This document shows positions 33,717 through 46,110 of a stretch of 64,000 bases of DNA, in pieces. Positions within the stretch are counted from its first letter, which is position 1. Every line of letters begins with the position of its first letter. A program made the translations under genes and the position numbers. Source of the DNA: Takakia lepidozioides (lineage: Eukaryota > Streptophyta > Takakiopsida > Takakiales > Takakiaceae). Under the pieces are notes generated by a model. That model was not told where the DNA came from. It did no database searches and saw nothing but the letters and a program-made list of their open reading frames with translations. The stretch lies in assembly GCA_030704615.1 (NCBI GenBank), contig CM060733.1, forward strand, positions 15,252,001-15,316,000, read 5' to 3'.

Positions 33717-34437
33717 TGGACCAATGAGGGGGGGCCACGTTTCTAGTCAACTCCCCTCCGCCCAATAATTACTGACCCTGTCCCTTTAGAAAAATCTGGA
33801 GGTCGCCTGTTCCGCAGGTGGGCCACCTCATAAGCTATAAATGCTCAGAAGGAATGAATGTAAGAAAACTTCATCTACAAAAGTTAGGATGGTTCATCGA
33901 AACAGTGCAACCTTGGGTAGGAAGTTAAGAGTTAAACTTTATTTTTTAATAAATATACATTATATATGAAATATGTAGAAAGATGCAAGAAATACTTAAC
34001 AAAATCTTGTATGATGTAGATATAAAATTCATCTTGGAAGAGTTGTATCGGTTGGTTGTGTTTGAACCGTCATGTCATTTCCTTCCCAATTGTCTCTTTC
34101 TACCATGACCCTTCCATCTTACAAGGATTTTTTTGAATTAAAGAAGGCAAAACAAGCTAAAACGTTGCAAGGTAATTTGAATCTGTTTTAATGAATTGAG
34201 TTTGGACTTGTAGCTGTGAGCATTCAAAACAACGTGCATGCAACTTTAAAACTATTTATAAACTTTCATACTTATTGTGCGTAGGCCTCCAATTCTTGTA
34301 AATATTTGAGACCCCAGTTGTTCATCTATTGTTTTTTTACACAAACGACAATTGACAGAACAATAGATTGGTTAATTGTATCACATTCATTTTTTCATTA
34401 TTATTTTTATTAATGTTTGTCATCTAGTCTATAAATT
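33717..34437. other. Intergenic; nothing recognised
   Basis: AT-rich, without supported features. It precedes the 74-bp repeated block and the SET gene and may hold the latter's promoter. Confidence 0.5.
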
Positions 34438-34511
34438 ACACACTTCTCCGCTCTCTAATTCTTGCAGATGGTCAACACAGAAAAATCCTGGGATAGTTTT
34501 CACTGCTTGTA
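34438..34511 (+). repeat. 74-bp block shared with 10557-10630; possible upstream exon edge
   Basis: About 97 percent identical to the 10.6-kb copy. TTCTTGCAG at about 34461-34469 is a reasonable 3' splice site, so the block could include a leader exon of the SET gene. No donor partner could be established. Confidence 0.75.
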
Positions 34512-34995
34512 AAATCTCAGATAGGCACGCAGATGCATCAACGCAAAATTATGAATTGATACTAGAAAATAAATGATATGTATGTTTGACAAACTCTAAT
34601 AATTATTATTTTTTCTAAATTACTTATTAAAATAAAATTCTAGTATTTTTTATTTCATACAAATATTAACAACTAACATTTTACAATTCAACTACAAATT
34701 TGTTGTAGAAATAGAGCAATTATAGAAAAGTAGTTGGGTTTATTTCATATTTTGTAATAATAACAAGATATAAATATATCATCTTAGATTACAATAACGT
34801 GTATTTACACATCATAGAAAGAGCTTGCAACAAAACCAATATTATGTAGGATTTTATAAAAAACAAGGTTGGAGAACTAAATTTGATGTTGGCACCAAAT
34901 GTCAATGCAAAACAATTACCAACAAGGAAAAAGGTTGAACATATATCAGTTCTTCCCATACCATTTTGGAGTCTTAAAGATAAAATGTTGTCAAC

Positions 34996-37013
34996 ATGAA
35001 AATTTTACCAGTAGAGAATGGTAAAGTTGGGAATGCTCGGGCAGCGACTGCTGCAGTTGATGCCAAGCTTAAAGGTGACAAGAAACTATTAGCAACAGCA
35101 TCAGATGTGAACAAGATATTGGCTAGAGTTGCTTGTCAATGTAGACTTAAAGGAAACGAAACATGTACAACTTTGTGTTCTTGTCATTTGACATGGAAAA
35201 GTTGTGGCATAGAATGTAGTTGTCACGGATTCTGCTGCAATAGCTTCTTAACTATGCCAAAGTTGAATATTCGTGATGGAGCATTGGGAGAGGAGCTCTA
35301 TACCAAACTTGATTTACCACAACACAAAGCAGTCTTTGTGGTGTGTGGTCGCATTATGACGACAACTGAGTATAGCCGTTATCATGATACGTTTCAACAT
35401 CAAACTATGAAGCATTATGGACTATCTGTCTCATGGCCTGGGACTGACCGTCACGGTCTCCCTGGAAAGCCCGAACCTTCCAAATATGTGGTTGATCCAT
35501 TTAATGACATGACAGGCGCGGCAAACCATAATTGTGAGCCCAATATTGAGATCAGAGCATGGTAATTAAGCTTATGTTGGAATACTTAGTTAGAGAAGAA
35601 TTTTAATAATTAGCAACTTATAAGCATTTACACAATAACTTCATTGCGAAAAAACATCCATGTGCATATGTACTTGCAAAGGAATTTTTATCAAAGAAGA
35701 TGTAGTATGAATTGTACTTATAAAGACAAATTATGATGTCCGACGTCTATACGCCGATAGTAGCAAAAATTTATCTATTGTAGAAACCAATGGAGCTGCA
35801 CTGCCTCACCCAAACAAATATGTTTACACGTCTAAAATGTAGATGACTATAAAAACATGAACATCAAGTAGCAGATATTCAACACTAAACTTCTCCAAGT
35901 AATGATATGCAGTTGGGCCAATGGTAAATTATACGCTGTTGGATGGACACATAGAAGGATCATGGCAAAGGAGGCACTTAATTACGACTACACGTAAGTT
36001 TCAAGTATTATGTCATTAATATGATATTTTCATTACTTTAAACAATATATATTTACTGAAAGATGACAAAGATAAAAAATTTCAATATTGAAATTGCTTA
36101 AAATGCTACATGTTACATCTAAACATCAACATACATCAGTTATTTTTAATTTGTAAGATTTTAAATCAACTTGAATTTTCATATGTTTAAATTATAGCTA
36201 TAACTTGAATTAATCAAAACATCTCAAGTTCAAGTACAATATCATAACTTGCAAATAGACATTAGCTTTAGAATACAATGTAGACTCTCTGGGTTCGTCC
36301 CTCACCATCAGGTGTGTTTGCCTTATGGCCCCACAGGGGTTTATTTTTTCCCCTCACATAATAAAATGCAAGATAATTTTTGGAATTTTTTTTAAAAAAA
36401 AGTGTAGACTTAAATTTTTGAATATATGACACATTAGGAAATGAACAAACAATCCTACTGGAAATTATTAAAATGAATGATTAAATTAAAAAGATGATTA
36501 AAAAGGTTGAGTAAAATAGATATAATTGACAATTTGGTTTCCAGATGGACAGGTACTGCCAACAATATTTTTTTTGCAGAATTATGTTTTTGTCGAACAG
36601 CTTTTTGTCGCGGATTTATCGCCGACGCACAAAGCAAATTTATGCAACTAAGCATTCAACATTATGAAAAAGAGCTTGCAAGATTGCAAGCAAAACATGC
36701 TACTAGTGAACGGGCTTTACAAGACCAGCAAGATTGTTTAATGGCTGGAAAAAATTGGGGATTAGATGTAGAAGACTATCAAACTGACATAATTAGAGGC
36801 GAGGATGAAAATGACAAATTGAAAGTGACATGTGAGCGTATAGAGGAAGCAATAGCTAAAGCAAAAGCGTCAATACATGTGGTTGAAAAAACTGATAAAT
36901 ACATAACAAAACAAACAAAAAAACAGCCATTGAACGTGCAAAGACTAGGGAAAAAAATAACATGTTTTTCTGCTTGCTTTAGGACTACAGCTAATGCAAG
37001 CGAAAAAAAATGA
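34996..37013 (+). CDS. SET-domain protein (putative lysine methyltransferase)
   Basis: Exons 34996-35561, 35913-35993 and 36545-37013 join in frame (phases 2 and 2; GTAATT, GTAAGT donors; ATGCAG, TTCCAG acceptors) to 371 aa. Residues 47-81 form a cysteine-rich cluster (CQCRLKG, CSCHLTWKSCGIECSC) like CXC/pre-SET zinc clusters. The SET core carries the catalytic knot NHNCEPN (177-183), and the exon-2 motif NYDYT (212-216) holds the conserved active-site tyrosine. Post-SET cysteines follow (ELCFC, 228-232; FCRG, 236-239), and then a Lys/Glu-rich coiled coil. Proteins of this type methylate lysine on histones or other substrates. The N-terminus may extend into an upstream exon. A related post-SET/coiled-coil fragment lies convergently at 38.5-39.6 kb. 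The linked 74-bp repeat hints at a duplicated or mobile unit, so function in the host is uncertain. Confidence 0.85.
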
Positions 37014-37049
37014 GAAAACTATCATGAGTCTTTGTTCCTTGTACTGATG

Positions 37050-37165
37050 CTACAATTCGAGCCACACCGGGTCGAATATACATGACATTTCGGCACTAGA
37101 AGGGCTATAATTTCAAATTATCCGACAGCCTCTTTTTTGGATTTAATTATCATCGGGGACAACGT
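37050..37165 (+). mobile_element. SINE-II copy
   Basis: It contains GGGTCGAATATACATGACAT, GGCACTAGAAGGG, ATCCGACAGCC and TTTGGATTTAATTATCATCG, matching the SINE-II bodies at 28.2 and 32.4 kb. It starts soon after the SET gene stop codon. Boundaries are approximate. Confidence 0.55.
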
Positions 37166-38519
37166 AGGCAGGGACAGTACTACAAATAATTTATTGATCA
37201 GTTAATATACATAAAAATTGGTTACTGATTTGTGAGACCTCATAAATATGGAAATGTATTTTTGTCTAATTTGACTTAATAAATATAAATGCCCACGTTC
37301 CATTTTCATTTAAAAAAATAAAAAATAGTATTATAGTATTTAACATTTAGCAAATGACGCACATGGGAAAAACAAACATATCTGGCACCAATAAAAATTC
37401 GCGGTTTCTCCGTTCAAAAGTCACTGAACGTGCCAGACTCGTTCATCAATCCATCGTTTCTTGTGCACCTTCTTTTCAGCCAATCAACAAATGTATTCTT
37501 CTATTTGGTCGTGGACATTTTGAGGGCTCAAAGCAATGAAAGAATGGATGTCGGATGGTACGTTTCATTTTTGCATCAAAGGACATTCTTAACTTGTCTT
37601 AGTGTTGGCATCATGGTTGGTTTTTTCCAGTACTATTGTCAATTACACAAAGTCACATACATGCATAAAACACTCGTGCCGGTTTGGTACCACAATGCTC
37701 AACCACACAGCGGCTCCTACACTCACATTAATGTAATAAATCAACTGGATCTGGGACCCCTCTTATATGACTCAGAGTTCCTCAGTCTTCACACAATGGT
37801 TGACCCCACCTACAAAGGTCGATCAATAAAAATAATAGTGACTGAATCTACCTCGTCCTCGTCCTCCTTAGAGGAAGTATTGTACTCAGTAGGTCCACTC
37901 GGGAACTCTGGACGTTGGTATCATGTGAGCACAACGTGAGCATGCTCACATGAGCACGGCGTGAGCACAACCCGCGGTCATAGGGATTAAATATTTTCAA
38001 ACCGCGGTCATAGGAATTACATGCTAACAGGAATAGTGCATATGAGTACCTTTAAATTTAATTTCTCAATGCAAAATTAACTTTTCTAGGGATTAAACTG
38101 CCGATACCCGGACTGAAAACCCTGATTTTTGTTTTACTGGGGTTGACCTGCAATCAATAGTCTTTATAACACCCATAGGGGCAATGAGGGCCCATGGGAG
38201 ACTTTACACCATTCACAGGAAGCTTAAAAGCTTAAAAAAAGCAGGAAACAAGAAAGTCGGGGCCCCTCTACAAGCAGCCCAAAAACCACTGTTCGGAATC
38301 GGGAGTTTCAGAAAGACTCTTTGCATGCAATGTGCCATGTGTGTGGTCACCAGCACTCTCAAAGAAGTGGATCCATTAAAACCATGGCAACTAAGTGTGA
38401 CTGCTGGTCTTGCTGCGTCTCGAGCTGCAATTGCATCTCATACACTCGACACTGCTATGACTAGGACTCAAGCTACTGTCCTTCCTCAGGTAACACCCGT
38501 ACATATTTCCAAGTTTTTC
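37166..38519. other. Intergenic; short unrecognised ORFs
   Basis: Plus-strand frames at 37430-37939 (169 codons) and 38184-38525 (113 codons) lack recognisable domains. Near 37930-38030 there are short repeated GTGAGCACAACGTGAGCATG-like units and a duplicated CCGCGGTCATAGG. Confidence 0.4.
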
Positions 38520-39580
38520 TTATAAAGAGACAGAAGCAGAGATTGCAAACTTTAGAGGCCATCTGATCACTGGTCTTAATAGTAATGGATGTGTTGGTGT
38601 TGGTTTCCGGGTGTTTTGGTGCAGCCATAATGCCCATGTCTTTGCACCAGGGCAAGGGGGGATTTGGCTGGCATTTCCTCTTGCATGCATATTTCTGTCG
38701 AGCCATCGGAGGACTCTTATTACTTCATCTGTTGAAAATAGCCCTTCTCCCCATTCTTGAGCATCTTTTGGGATAGCGTCATCCGAGGATTCCAACAGAA
38801 TATCTTGTTGAAGCAGAGGTGCACTTTTCTTCAAAATGCTCGAAAGCAACTTTGATGGTTTGGAGGCTTCACTCTCTTGTTTCCCACCATTGCGGGAATG
38901 GACCATAGACATATCTAGCTGAACTGGTTTCCACAACAACCCAGCGGAGCCTTTGCATAGTTTTAGAAGTAAATTGTCTGGTTCTGGTTTAACGTACAAT
39001 CGTAGTGCCTCTAACAAACCATCTACTGTGGATTTGGGCATCAAAGTGTAGTCCTCATTTTCTCTGAGTCTATAAAGAACCCGTACACTCATTGGAAGTC
39101 CTTCTTTATGAAGTGCCCTAGCCAACCTCTGTTCCCATTCTTCACTCCCAAACAACTCCATTGGTCCACTCATTTGCCTACAGCTTGTTTTGGGGTTTGG
39201 TATGCTCATCTGTGATTGCAGGTTTCTCCATAATCTTCTAATTCAATGCTCTGTGCTGCGTGTTAAGCCCTTTTTAATAAACAGATACTCCCTCATTATG
39301 AGATGGAAATTGTAATGGTCTTGTTTGAGTGTCTCCACTTCATACTGCTCATGTGCACTCAACTTTGTGTCTTTCTGATGCAGCATGTTTGTGAGATTTT
39401 GCAGCCTCTCCACCTCTATGGCATTGTGAACCTTGAGTTCTTTTAATGTTTTTGTATAATGCTCGGTACTTTTCCTCAGCAGTAGAGGATTCATGTTAGC
39501 AATAAAGACTCGACAGTCTGGAGCTCCACACCTACACAATTCAGCAAAATCTATGGCGTCACTGAACATTATATGTCCAT
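38520..39580 (-). pseudogene. SET-gene paralogue fragment (post-SET and C-terminal region)
   Basis: On the minus strand, after an acceptor-like TTTCAG (39581-39586), the sequence ATGGACA matches the start of exon 3 of the 34996 gene. It continues as FAELCRCGAPDC, the post-SET cysteine motif, and a coiled coil (VHNAIEVERLQNLTNML) to a stop at 39243. The first bases are one nucleotide out of phase with the paralogue, and no SET core was found upstream (39.6-40.8 kb). A further 229-codon frame (38520-39209) downstream has plausible protein composition (EEWEQRLARALHKEGLPMSV, FSTDEVIRVLRWLDRNMHAR) but no domain I can name; it may be another exon. It is probably a 5'-truncated or broken duplicate. 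Confidence 0.55.
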
Positions 39581-40786
39581 CTGAAACACACTTACAATTG
39601 CGTTCATGACCTCTTACATCATCTCAAATCGAACATAATCTTTGGTGGTTGTTCTTGCTCAGCTCCATCATTTGAAGATTGGTATCAGTTTATCAAGGGC
39701 CTAGGTTGTTTAACATATATTAGACTGCATAGAGCTACCATGTAGATGATCTGATTATCGCTAGTATATCTCTTCTCCTCACAACTTACTTGTAGTCATA
39801 AGTGGTTTTACTTTCTCAAGGCCAGGGTTGCTTATATCACAACTGTACTGTCTCACACTGCTGCACCTTCCCATTATCTGCTTTCACAGCTGAACCTCAT
39901 GCAATCAAATTCACTGAGTGACTCTCTTGGTTTTACTTCTCAAGATCCAGCATAATGCAAGGCAGTTCATGTTGCCATCAGTTGATCATGCCAGTCAGTG
40001 TTGCAGTCCATCTCTGGGTTTTGCTTAAGGTTCAGAAATGATACAACATCTAGTTTTCATTTGCACACACAAGGCCCTTCATATAATTTACTACCACCCC
40101 ATGCAATCAGCCTACAGAAAGTTTCTTGCATTCAGATCTCTGCTACACACAGAATACAACTGTAATTTTTCACACTAACTCCCTTCCTAATTCAGATAGC
40201 TAAAAGTTCATACAAGATGGTGTTAGTTTCATCTCTAGGTTTTACTTACAACTTTGTACCAGGACAGTCACCAGACAAGGCACTCTTCTCATTTTCCCAT
40301 GTTCATGTTTCTTCTCTTATCCCTACCTCTAAATACCTATGTGCAAAATAAGAAAAGTAAGCATATCTAAATGCCATGCAATGCCTTACATGTCACAGTT
40401 CCAATTGGTCCTTGTGCAGACTTCATCACCAGAGACAGGTTAATATACATCAACAAGCATGCAGCCCATCAGACATGAATTCATTAATCCCCTATCCACC
40501 ATTATCTTTCCCCCTTCTTGATAGCAAGCATCCAAGTCTATCATGCTTACTCGCTACCCAACCTCACTCTAGACCAATGACAGCACGTGCACCACCTACA
40601 GTGGTACACTTGGCAAATAGGCCAGGGAGACATTTCTGGTGAAAGTGAGCCATGCTGGACGTGTAAGGTCTTGTGGTAGTGCTTTCAGCTCTGCGTACTG
40701 ACGATGACAATGAAATAAATGAAATATCTAAGTGACTGATCACTCTAGCAACCTCAAGTAAATCAATCGACTCGGCGACAATCAAT
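39581..40786. other. Intergenic; nothing recognised
   Basis: No SET core exon, other domain or repeat terminus could be identified on either strand. Confidence 0.5.
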
Positions 40787-40791
40787 TCACG

Positions 40792-41519
40792 TGTCGCGGC
40801 CCTTTGCCTTGAGGGCAGGGGGTCGGGACACATGAGGGGCTGCCCCTGTGGTGGGGGCAGCGGCAGCGATAGGTATAGGGGGGGGCTGAAGCACCCTTGA
40901 GTGCCCAAGGCACTCAGGGAAGCAGAGGCGCTCACTAGGTGGAGCCCCGCACACCGGGTTGCGGTGGGGGTGGCTCCACAAGGGGTGGTGGTAGCTTAGT
41001 GGGACTTAGTGGGGGTGGCATAGGACTCACCATGGGGGCGGAGACCTCGTGGTGGGAGTCGTGGGGAGTCTTGGGACTCATCACGGTCCATAGGGGCCGT
41101 GGCGAGCGGGCCAAGACTCACCGCGACTCACCACCGGGAATCGAGGGTCTTCGTGGTGGTTCGCCATAAAATGGCATGGCTGGTTGTGAAACCCCCGCGG
41201 ACAGCTACAGAAGTATATATAGGGAGTAGTAACCCCGAGAACGGTGCAAGCCCGTTGGTGACCAAAAACTAGTGAGTAAGCGAGCGAGCCGGAAAGCGAC
41301 CAAAGAGTGGGGAGCTGTTCCGGACTGCCATCTACCAAAGGGAATTCCACTAGGCCCAAATAGGTGGAGGGTCTTTCGGGAGAGCGAAGGGGGACCGTTA
41401 TGTCCCGGTGAGCAGCCGAAGCTCCAAGTTGGCCCGGCGGCCGGTTGGGAGTCAGGCGCGCGCATCAAAGCGAGTAACTATGACTTGAGGGGGAGCTTAC
41501 CGAAGTGAGGTGCGCGACA
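40792..41519 (+). mobile_element. Solo LTR, same family as 645-1205
   Basis: This 728-bp sequence starts TGTCGCGGCCC and ends GTGCGCGACA. It is flanked by the 5-bp target duplication TCACG (40787-40791 and 41520-41524). There is no primer binding site after the 3' end, so it is a solo LTR left by LTR-LTR recombination. The central TATATATAG box (about 41215-41223) is conserved. It keeps what is probably the ancestral 5' end, unlike the copy at 645-1205. Confidence 0.93.
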
Positions 41520-41524
41520 TCACG

Positions 41525-43198
41525 AATGAGATCCGCCGATGTATCTCTTCTATGATAATAGCACGGCGGTAAGAATTGTGTGCAAGTGGACCTTGGGTAT
41601 GGAAGTGGCTCACTCGTCAGAGCTACCTCTTCCAAACTCGCTCTTGAGCCACGAGGTTCAACTTGGATCATGAGCCATTAGCCTCAATACGAGCTCAATA
41701 CTCCTCGGCTGATCAGGTTGCAAATGTACATCAACTTGCAAGTACGTATAGCATCATGGGGGAGAACATCACTCTGATCATACAATACTCAAAAGAGCGC
41801 TCAAAGCAAAGGGGATCCGATGGTGTAGCCATGAGCCGCATCATCTTAATGGCATCCATGGTTTAGTATATTTAACTATCAAAATATTTAACAAAACCAC
41901 TACGTACACCAGAATTACTGCGATTATAAATGTGTGGTTATTCCAAAACAATATCAAAGATCTTGTCCCATAGAACATATAAATTAATAAGCAAGAGCAA
42001 ATGTTAAAGAGAACAAAGATGAGGACAATTATCGTTCTTTCATCCCTCATGAAATAATTGGGGACATTCATAATTACTTACTCATTTCCCGGTAGATGCA
42101 TCAAATATGACAAGCCCTTGATGCACATGCCAAGGGTGACGACATAGGCCTTGTTTCCAAACCTTGATTCACTAACACTAGGCCGTTTCTTATCACTCCC
42201 TTGTGATGGAGAGGAAGCCCCGAGTTCAGACTTTACCCAGAATGATGTTGTGGAGGATTTTTCAAGCTCCATCCGCGGCCTTTACCTCTTCACCCTAGAC
42301 ATACCACCCATTTTCCCTCTTTTGCTAGTCTCTTATCTTGACGCCATTCCAAAAGTAGACACTTGCTAGACACAAAAGCATAAAGTTGAGGCAACAACCA
42401 GTTCTACTGATACATTCTTTTACGATAACATAACATCTAGCATTTGCAAGGCAAGTGCCAAGGGAATGAAAAGAATATAGAATAAAGCTGAGCTCTCTGA
42501 ATGACAACCGTGCTTTCAAGCTCCTGCTTCCTGACCCTCGGTGCAGCAGGCTTCCAAGGGAGTAAGTTAGAGCTTGCTGACTAAATTATGAGTTTCTATT
42601 CTAATGCCGTAACGCATATGAGCTTCTAAACACATATTAATCTAGACACACTATTAGTTTCTAAACACATTATCTCAGAAATAAGGTTTGAAGCGTGAAG
42701 TGCATGATAAGAGAGTTGATAGACATCACATGTCAAAGCTCGAGAGATAACAACTGAGTAACTCATGCTGGGAGCAATAGGATCAGGTGCCCAGTTATGA
42801 AGTTGGCATTGTAAATAGTTCTAAGACGGAGCTATTGGCTAATAAACTACTATTGCTTCTGTCCTCAAAAACAGGGAAAAACAGTTTTGCTCAAAAATAA
42901 GACAGAGAGGCAACGACTCCTTCAATCCAAGTGAATGTAGTCCGCCATCTCTATTTAGATCAAGGAAAGAGCGAGAAATTATTTGTCAGATGTGTCTCCA
43001 CGGCTTTGTGTTACACTTAGTGTGCACATCATAGTGGAGGCCGCTGGTAGCGGAAAGCTTTGAATATGATGACAGTGGGCGGGAGGATTTGGAAGACTCT
43101 AGAAGTATTTTCATTATTCTCATAATCCACACGTCTAACACAATTTTAAGTAATTCCGGACTTTTGGATTAATATATAACATAATTAAAATTAACTAG
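41525..43198. other. Intergenic; no gene supported
   Basis: Short frames only (for example 42078-42272 minus, Ser/Lys-rich). No family was recognised. Confidence 0.5.
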
Positions 43199-43250
43199 GG
43201 CTTCGCGATGCTCCGCACTACCAGTGACGAATGATAACTGAATGCTGAAT
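43199..43250 (-). mobile_element. Repeat terminus shared with 8335-8386 (Helitron-like?)
   Basis: The minus strand reads TAGTGCGGAGCATCGCGAAG then CCCTAG, matching the 8.3-kb copy over about 50 bp including the block GAATGYAGTT. A CTAG end is compatible with a Helitron 3' terminus, but the hairpin is only three GC pairs and no 5' TC end was located. Confidence 0.4.
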
Positions 43251-44029
43251 GGAGGAGAGAGATAGAACAGAAGAGTTATAAGATTTATGATTTTGACATA
43301 GCGTATATCAGAGCCGATATAATTGCTATTAGAAGGGGTGAGGGAAATAAATTCACTAAGATTCATCATCTCGAGAGAGATGGAATCGATAGAGCGGAGG
43401 GAGATAGACAAAGGGACTAGGAGAAGTTCCAAGTCCAGGGGCCTCGTCGCACATTGCGGAGCCATCCGGCCAAGTTCCTCCGTGCACTTTGTATTCTCTT
43501 TTGCTCCCCTATTTTGAAGTCAGTCATCCGGGCCCTCAGGGAGGTTGCTTGTTTTTTTTCGATTTGAAAAATAATCCTAATACTCAAAGCGACCTCTTGG
43601 GGTATTTCTTTTTCTCTTTTTTTTAAAGGAAAAGGGGAGGAAGCCCTTGGGATACTAGCTCGGAAGCTAGTTTAGCGTAGAGCAGGAATTGAGTGCCATA
43701 GTGCCACGTTTTCGTCGCCACGTTTCGTCGTCAAATTTCATCAATCTGCCCGGACTGCCCACCCGAAATAAGCCAATAGAAATTGCCGCGCCAACGTTTT
43801 CGAAACTGCCCGAAATGCCCGGATCTTGATCTTCTTGATCTGCGTTTTCCACCATCGTTCACCTTGCAAGCTGCAATGCAAGCTCTCAACGAATTGAGGA
43901 AATCCATGCTGAGCTGAAGACTTGCTGAAGAGATTGTCTTGGCAGATGAAGGATCAAGCAAATGATGGGGGAAGGGTGTCACTTTTTCTTAATGTACGAT
44001 CTGAAGAAGTTTGTCCATCTTGCAATGGT
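43251..44029. other. Intergenic; nothing recognised
   Basis: T-rich repeat tail near 43545-43640 and no coding evidence. Confidence 0.5.
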
Positions 44030-44172
44030 GGGTTCTTTGTTCCTGTCGGTACCATGATTTTGTATCTTCCTGATGTTTGCAAGGTTCTTGGGAGAGTCAG
44101 CTTGGTCTTAGCAGGCCGTGTTCAATCTCTACCTGCTCAGATGCACCGTGGTGGCTCTCACATATCAATCCG
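44030..44172 (+). repeat. R repeat, left half interrupted by the CACTA element
   Basis: It matches the R copies at 3374-3690 (minus) and 49800-49945 (plus) up to the bases CAATCCG at the insertion point. The remainder of the unit resumes at 49641. Confidence 0.9.
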
Positions 44173-45001
44173 CACTAGTACAGATTATCGTTTTTATGAC
44201 TGCAAATATCACTACATTTGCAGTGATAAGTGCGATTATGACTACATCACTATGCAGTGACAAACACGAAGTCATTTTCTACCATCACTGCGGAGTGATA
44301 AGTGCGAAGTGATGGGCATCACTGCAGACGTGGCACCTGCCCAACGACTCAGAGTGACGTAGGGTGTAGTGCTGTAGTCATAATTATACGACTACAAGGC
44401 TACGTGTCATGACTACACTTATGACTACGTCACTACAGATGAGCGCCAACATGGAGAGGTCTCTCCATGACACGTGTGACCCCACGGATGTATGTGACTA
44501 CACTTATGACTATATCACTACTCACTACATCACTGAGGGTAGCATGTGGCATATTTCATGACTACAAATATGACTCCATCACTATAGCTTTGTTTTGGTT
44601 CTAGTAGGTCATCTAACACGTGTCTTTATTCAATTAGTTTATAAAACCATTAATGCTATTTTATTTATTAATTTCATGTAAATTTTATTTATTGTTTTGA
44701 TATTCAGATGTGTTTAAATATACAAAGCAATATATTTAATTGAATGAAAGAAATTCACACAAATACATAGATTGTCTCTAGAATGTCACTCATACTGCAA
44801 AAATCCAATGGGAAAAATGTTCCCATGGATGCCACAAAGGCTCTACAATCAAGAAGCTTGAAAGGCCACATGGATAAATAACCAAGCCTCAAAAGCTACA
44901 AGTCCCAAAAACCCAAGCCCACATAGGGGCAACAGTCCACTAGTACTCCTACAATTGAAGAGCTCTATTTATATATCACCACGGTGGCATATTTTCAACT
45001 A

Positions 45002-45241
45002 CATTGCATCATGTTTCAGGAGCTTCAGGCTCCAAATTGTGGTGTTTCCTACCACCTGCCCCAACTCTCTCAGAGGAGAATTACTTATGCTCGCCTCTTT
45101 GATGGATAGAGCAGCATAATGGAGTGGCACCACAGGGTACCCGTCACCCACCATGCTCCTTTGCAGACCAACAAAAAGTCCACATCCAACCTTGGTGCGT
45201 TTGCTGTTGACATCAAGTAGCCGAACATGATCTCCCACCTT
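45002..45241 (-). pseudogene. CACTA transposase C-terminal remnant
   Basis: The frame reads GDHVRLLDVNSKRTKVGCG ... YPVVPLHYAAL ... LGQVVGNTTIWSLKLL. It follows the layout of the C-terminal segment of plant En/Spm-type transposase-associated proteins (a G-x2-V-x-L start, a central V-x-V strand and a final G-x2-I-x-W). The similarity is by pattern only. Its location inside an independently defined CACTA element supports the call. Confidence 0.5.
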
Positions 45242-45342
45242 GAACTGTCATCCCAACTCCCAAATACATAGAAGTATATATCAAAACTCCTTAGAAGTGC
45301 TGGACTAGCAACTAGCTACATACAATAACAGCCCAAACGCAA

Positions 45343-45600
45343 CTACTGCTCAGGGGAATGCCTAAAGGTCAAAGCCTCGTGCAGGTAAGCTGCCAAGCAT
45401 TTCTGATCCTCATAATGCAAGACTTTAGTGACAGATTGAGTCCCACGGAATAGACCATCAGATTCTACCCATGCAGGTTTCTTGTAGCTATTGATCCACA
45501 GGGAATCATAGGTAATCTTGTGCTTGAAATCTGACCCCCTTGGATGAATCTGGACCCACACTCTATCTCTGCTCCTTTAGGTATCCATGCCTATGCACAA
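45343..45600 (-). repeat. S module within the CACTA element
   Basis: This open frame reads WVQIHPRGSDFKHKITYDSL, then LWINSYKKPAW, and runs on to a stop near 45343. It is the longest of five S copies in the window; others in this element are 46755-46870 and 47690-47815. It sits just upstream of the transposase-like C-terminus on the same strand and may be part of the same ancient gene. Confidence 0.6.
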
Positions 45601-45724
45601 ATGATGCATTCATCCTTGCCTTGTTGCTAGCAGCAGCCTATATTTGTTCTAGGAAACACCCAACTCAGCTTATCACACTAGTTCCTATGCTGATATTGCA
45701 TCTGCTACTCTCTGAAATGTAACA

Positions 45725-46110
45725 GGCATTCACCTTTTTGCCTCAGTTGTCCCATCATTGACTGGGGTCAGAAAAGTAATCATTCCACAGCTTCTTGTCA
45801 TTTGCCCCTAAGTCTCCAAAGCCTCCATCCCGCGCCCTTGCTATGCATATCCTGCAATAATCACTCCACAATACCACATGTCGTTCAACCATACTGTCGA
45901 ACACTCCCTTTGTATCCTCAATGCACCCACATTTGGCATACATGTCTACCAGGGCAATGTTCAGAATGATAGGTGCAATTCCAGATTGATGATGTCACCA
46001 TGCATCTCTTTGCCAGGCTTTTCTAGGGCTGCCAGGCTTGCACAAGCATTGCAAACACACAAACGTGATCTGGTTTCACTTCACCCCTTCCCCCATCATT
46101 TGCTCATAGG
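45725..46110 (-). pseudogene. PPR fragment in CACTA cargo (1)
   Basis: A minus-strand frame contains MYAKCGCIEDTKGVFDSMVE and then degenerates through an RHVVLW stretch into the V module (45725-45800). V recurs at 46450-46530 and, in plus orientation, at 50380-50460. Confidence 0.8.
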
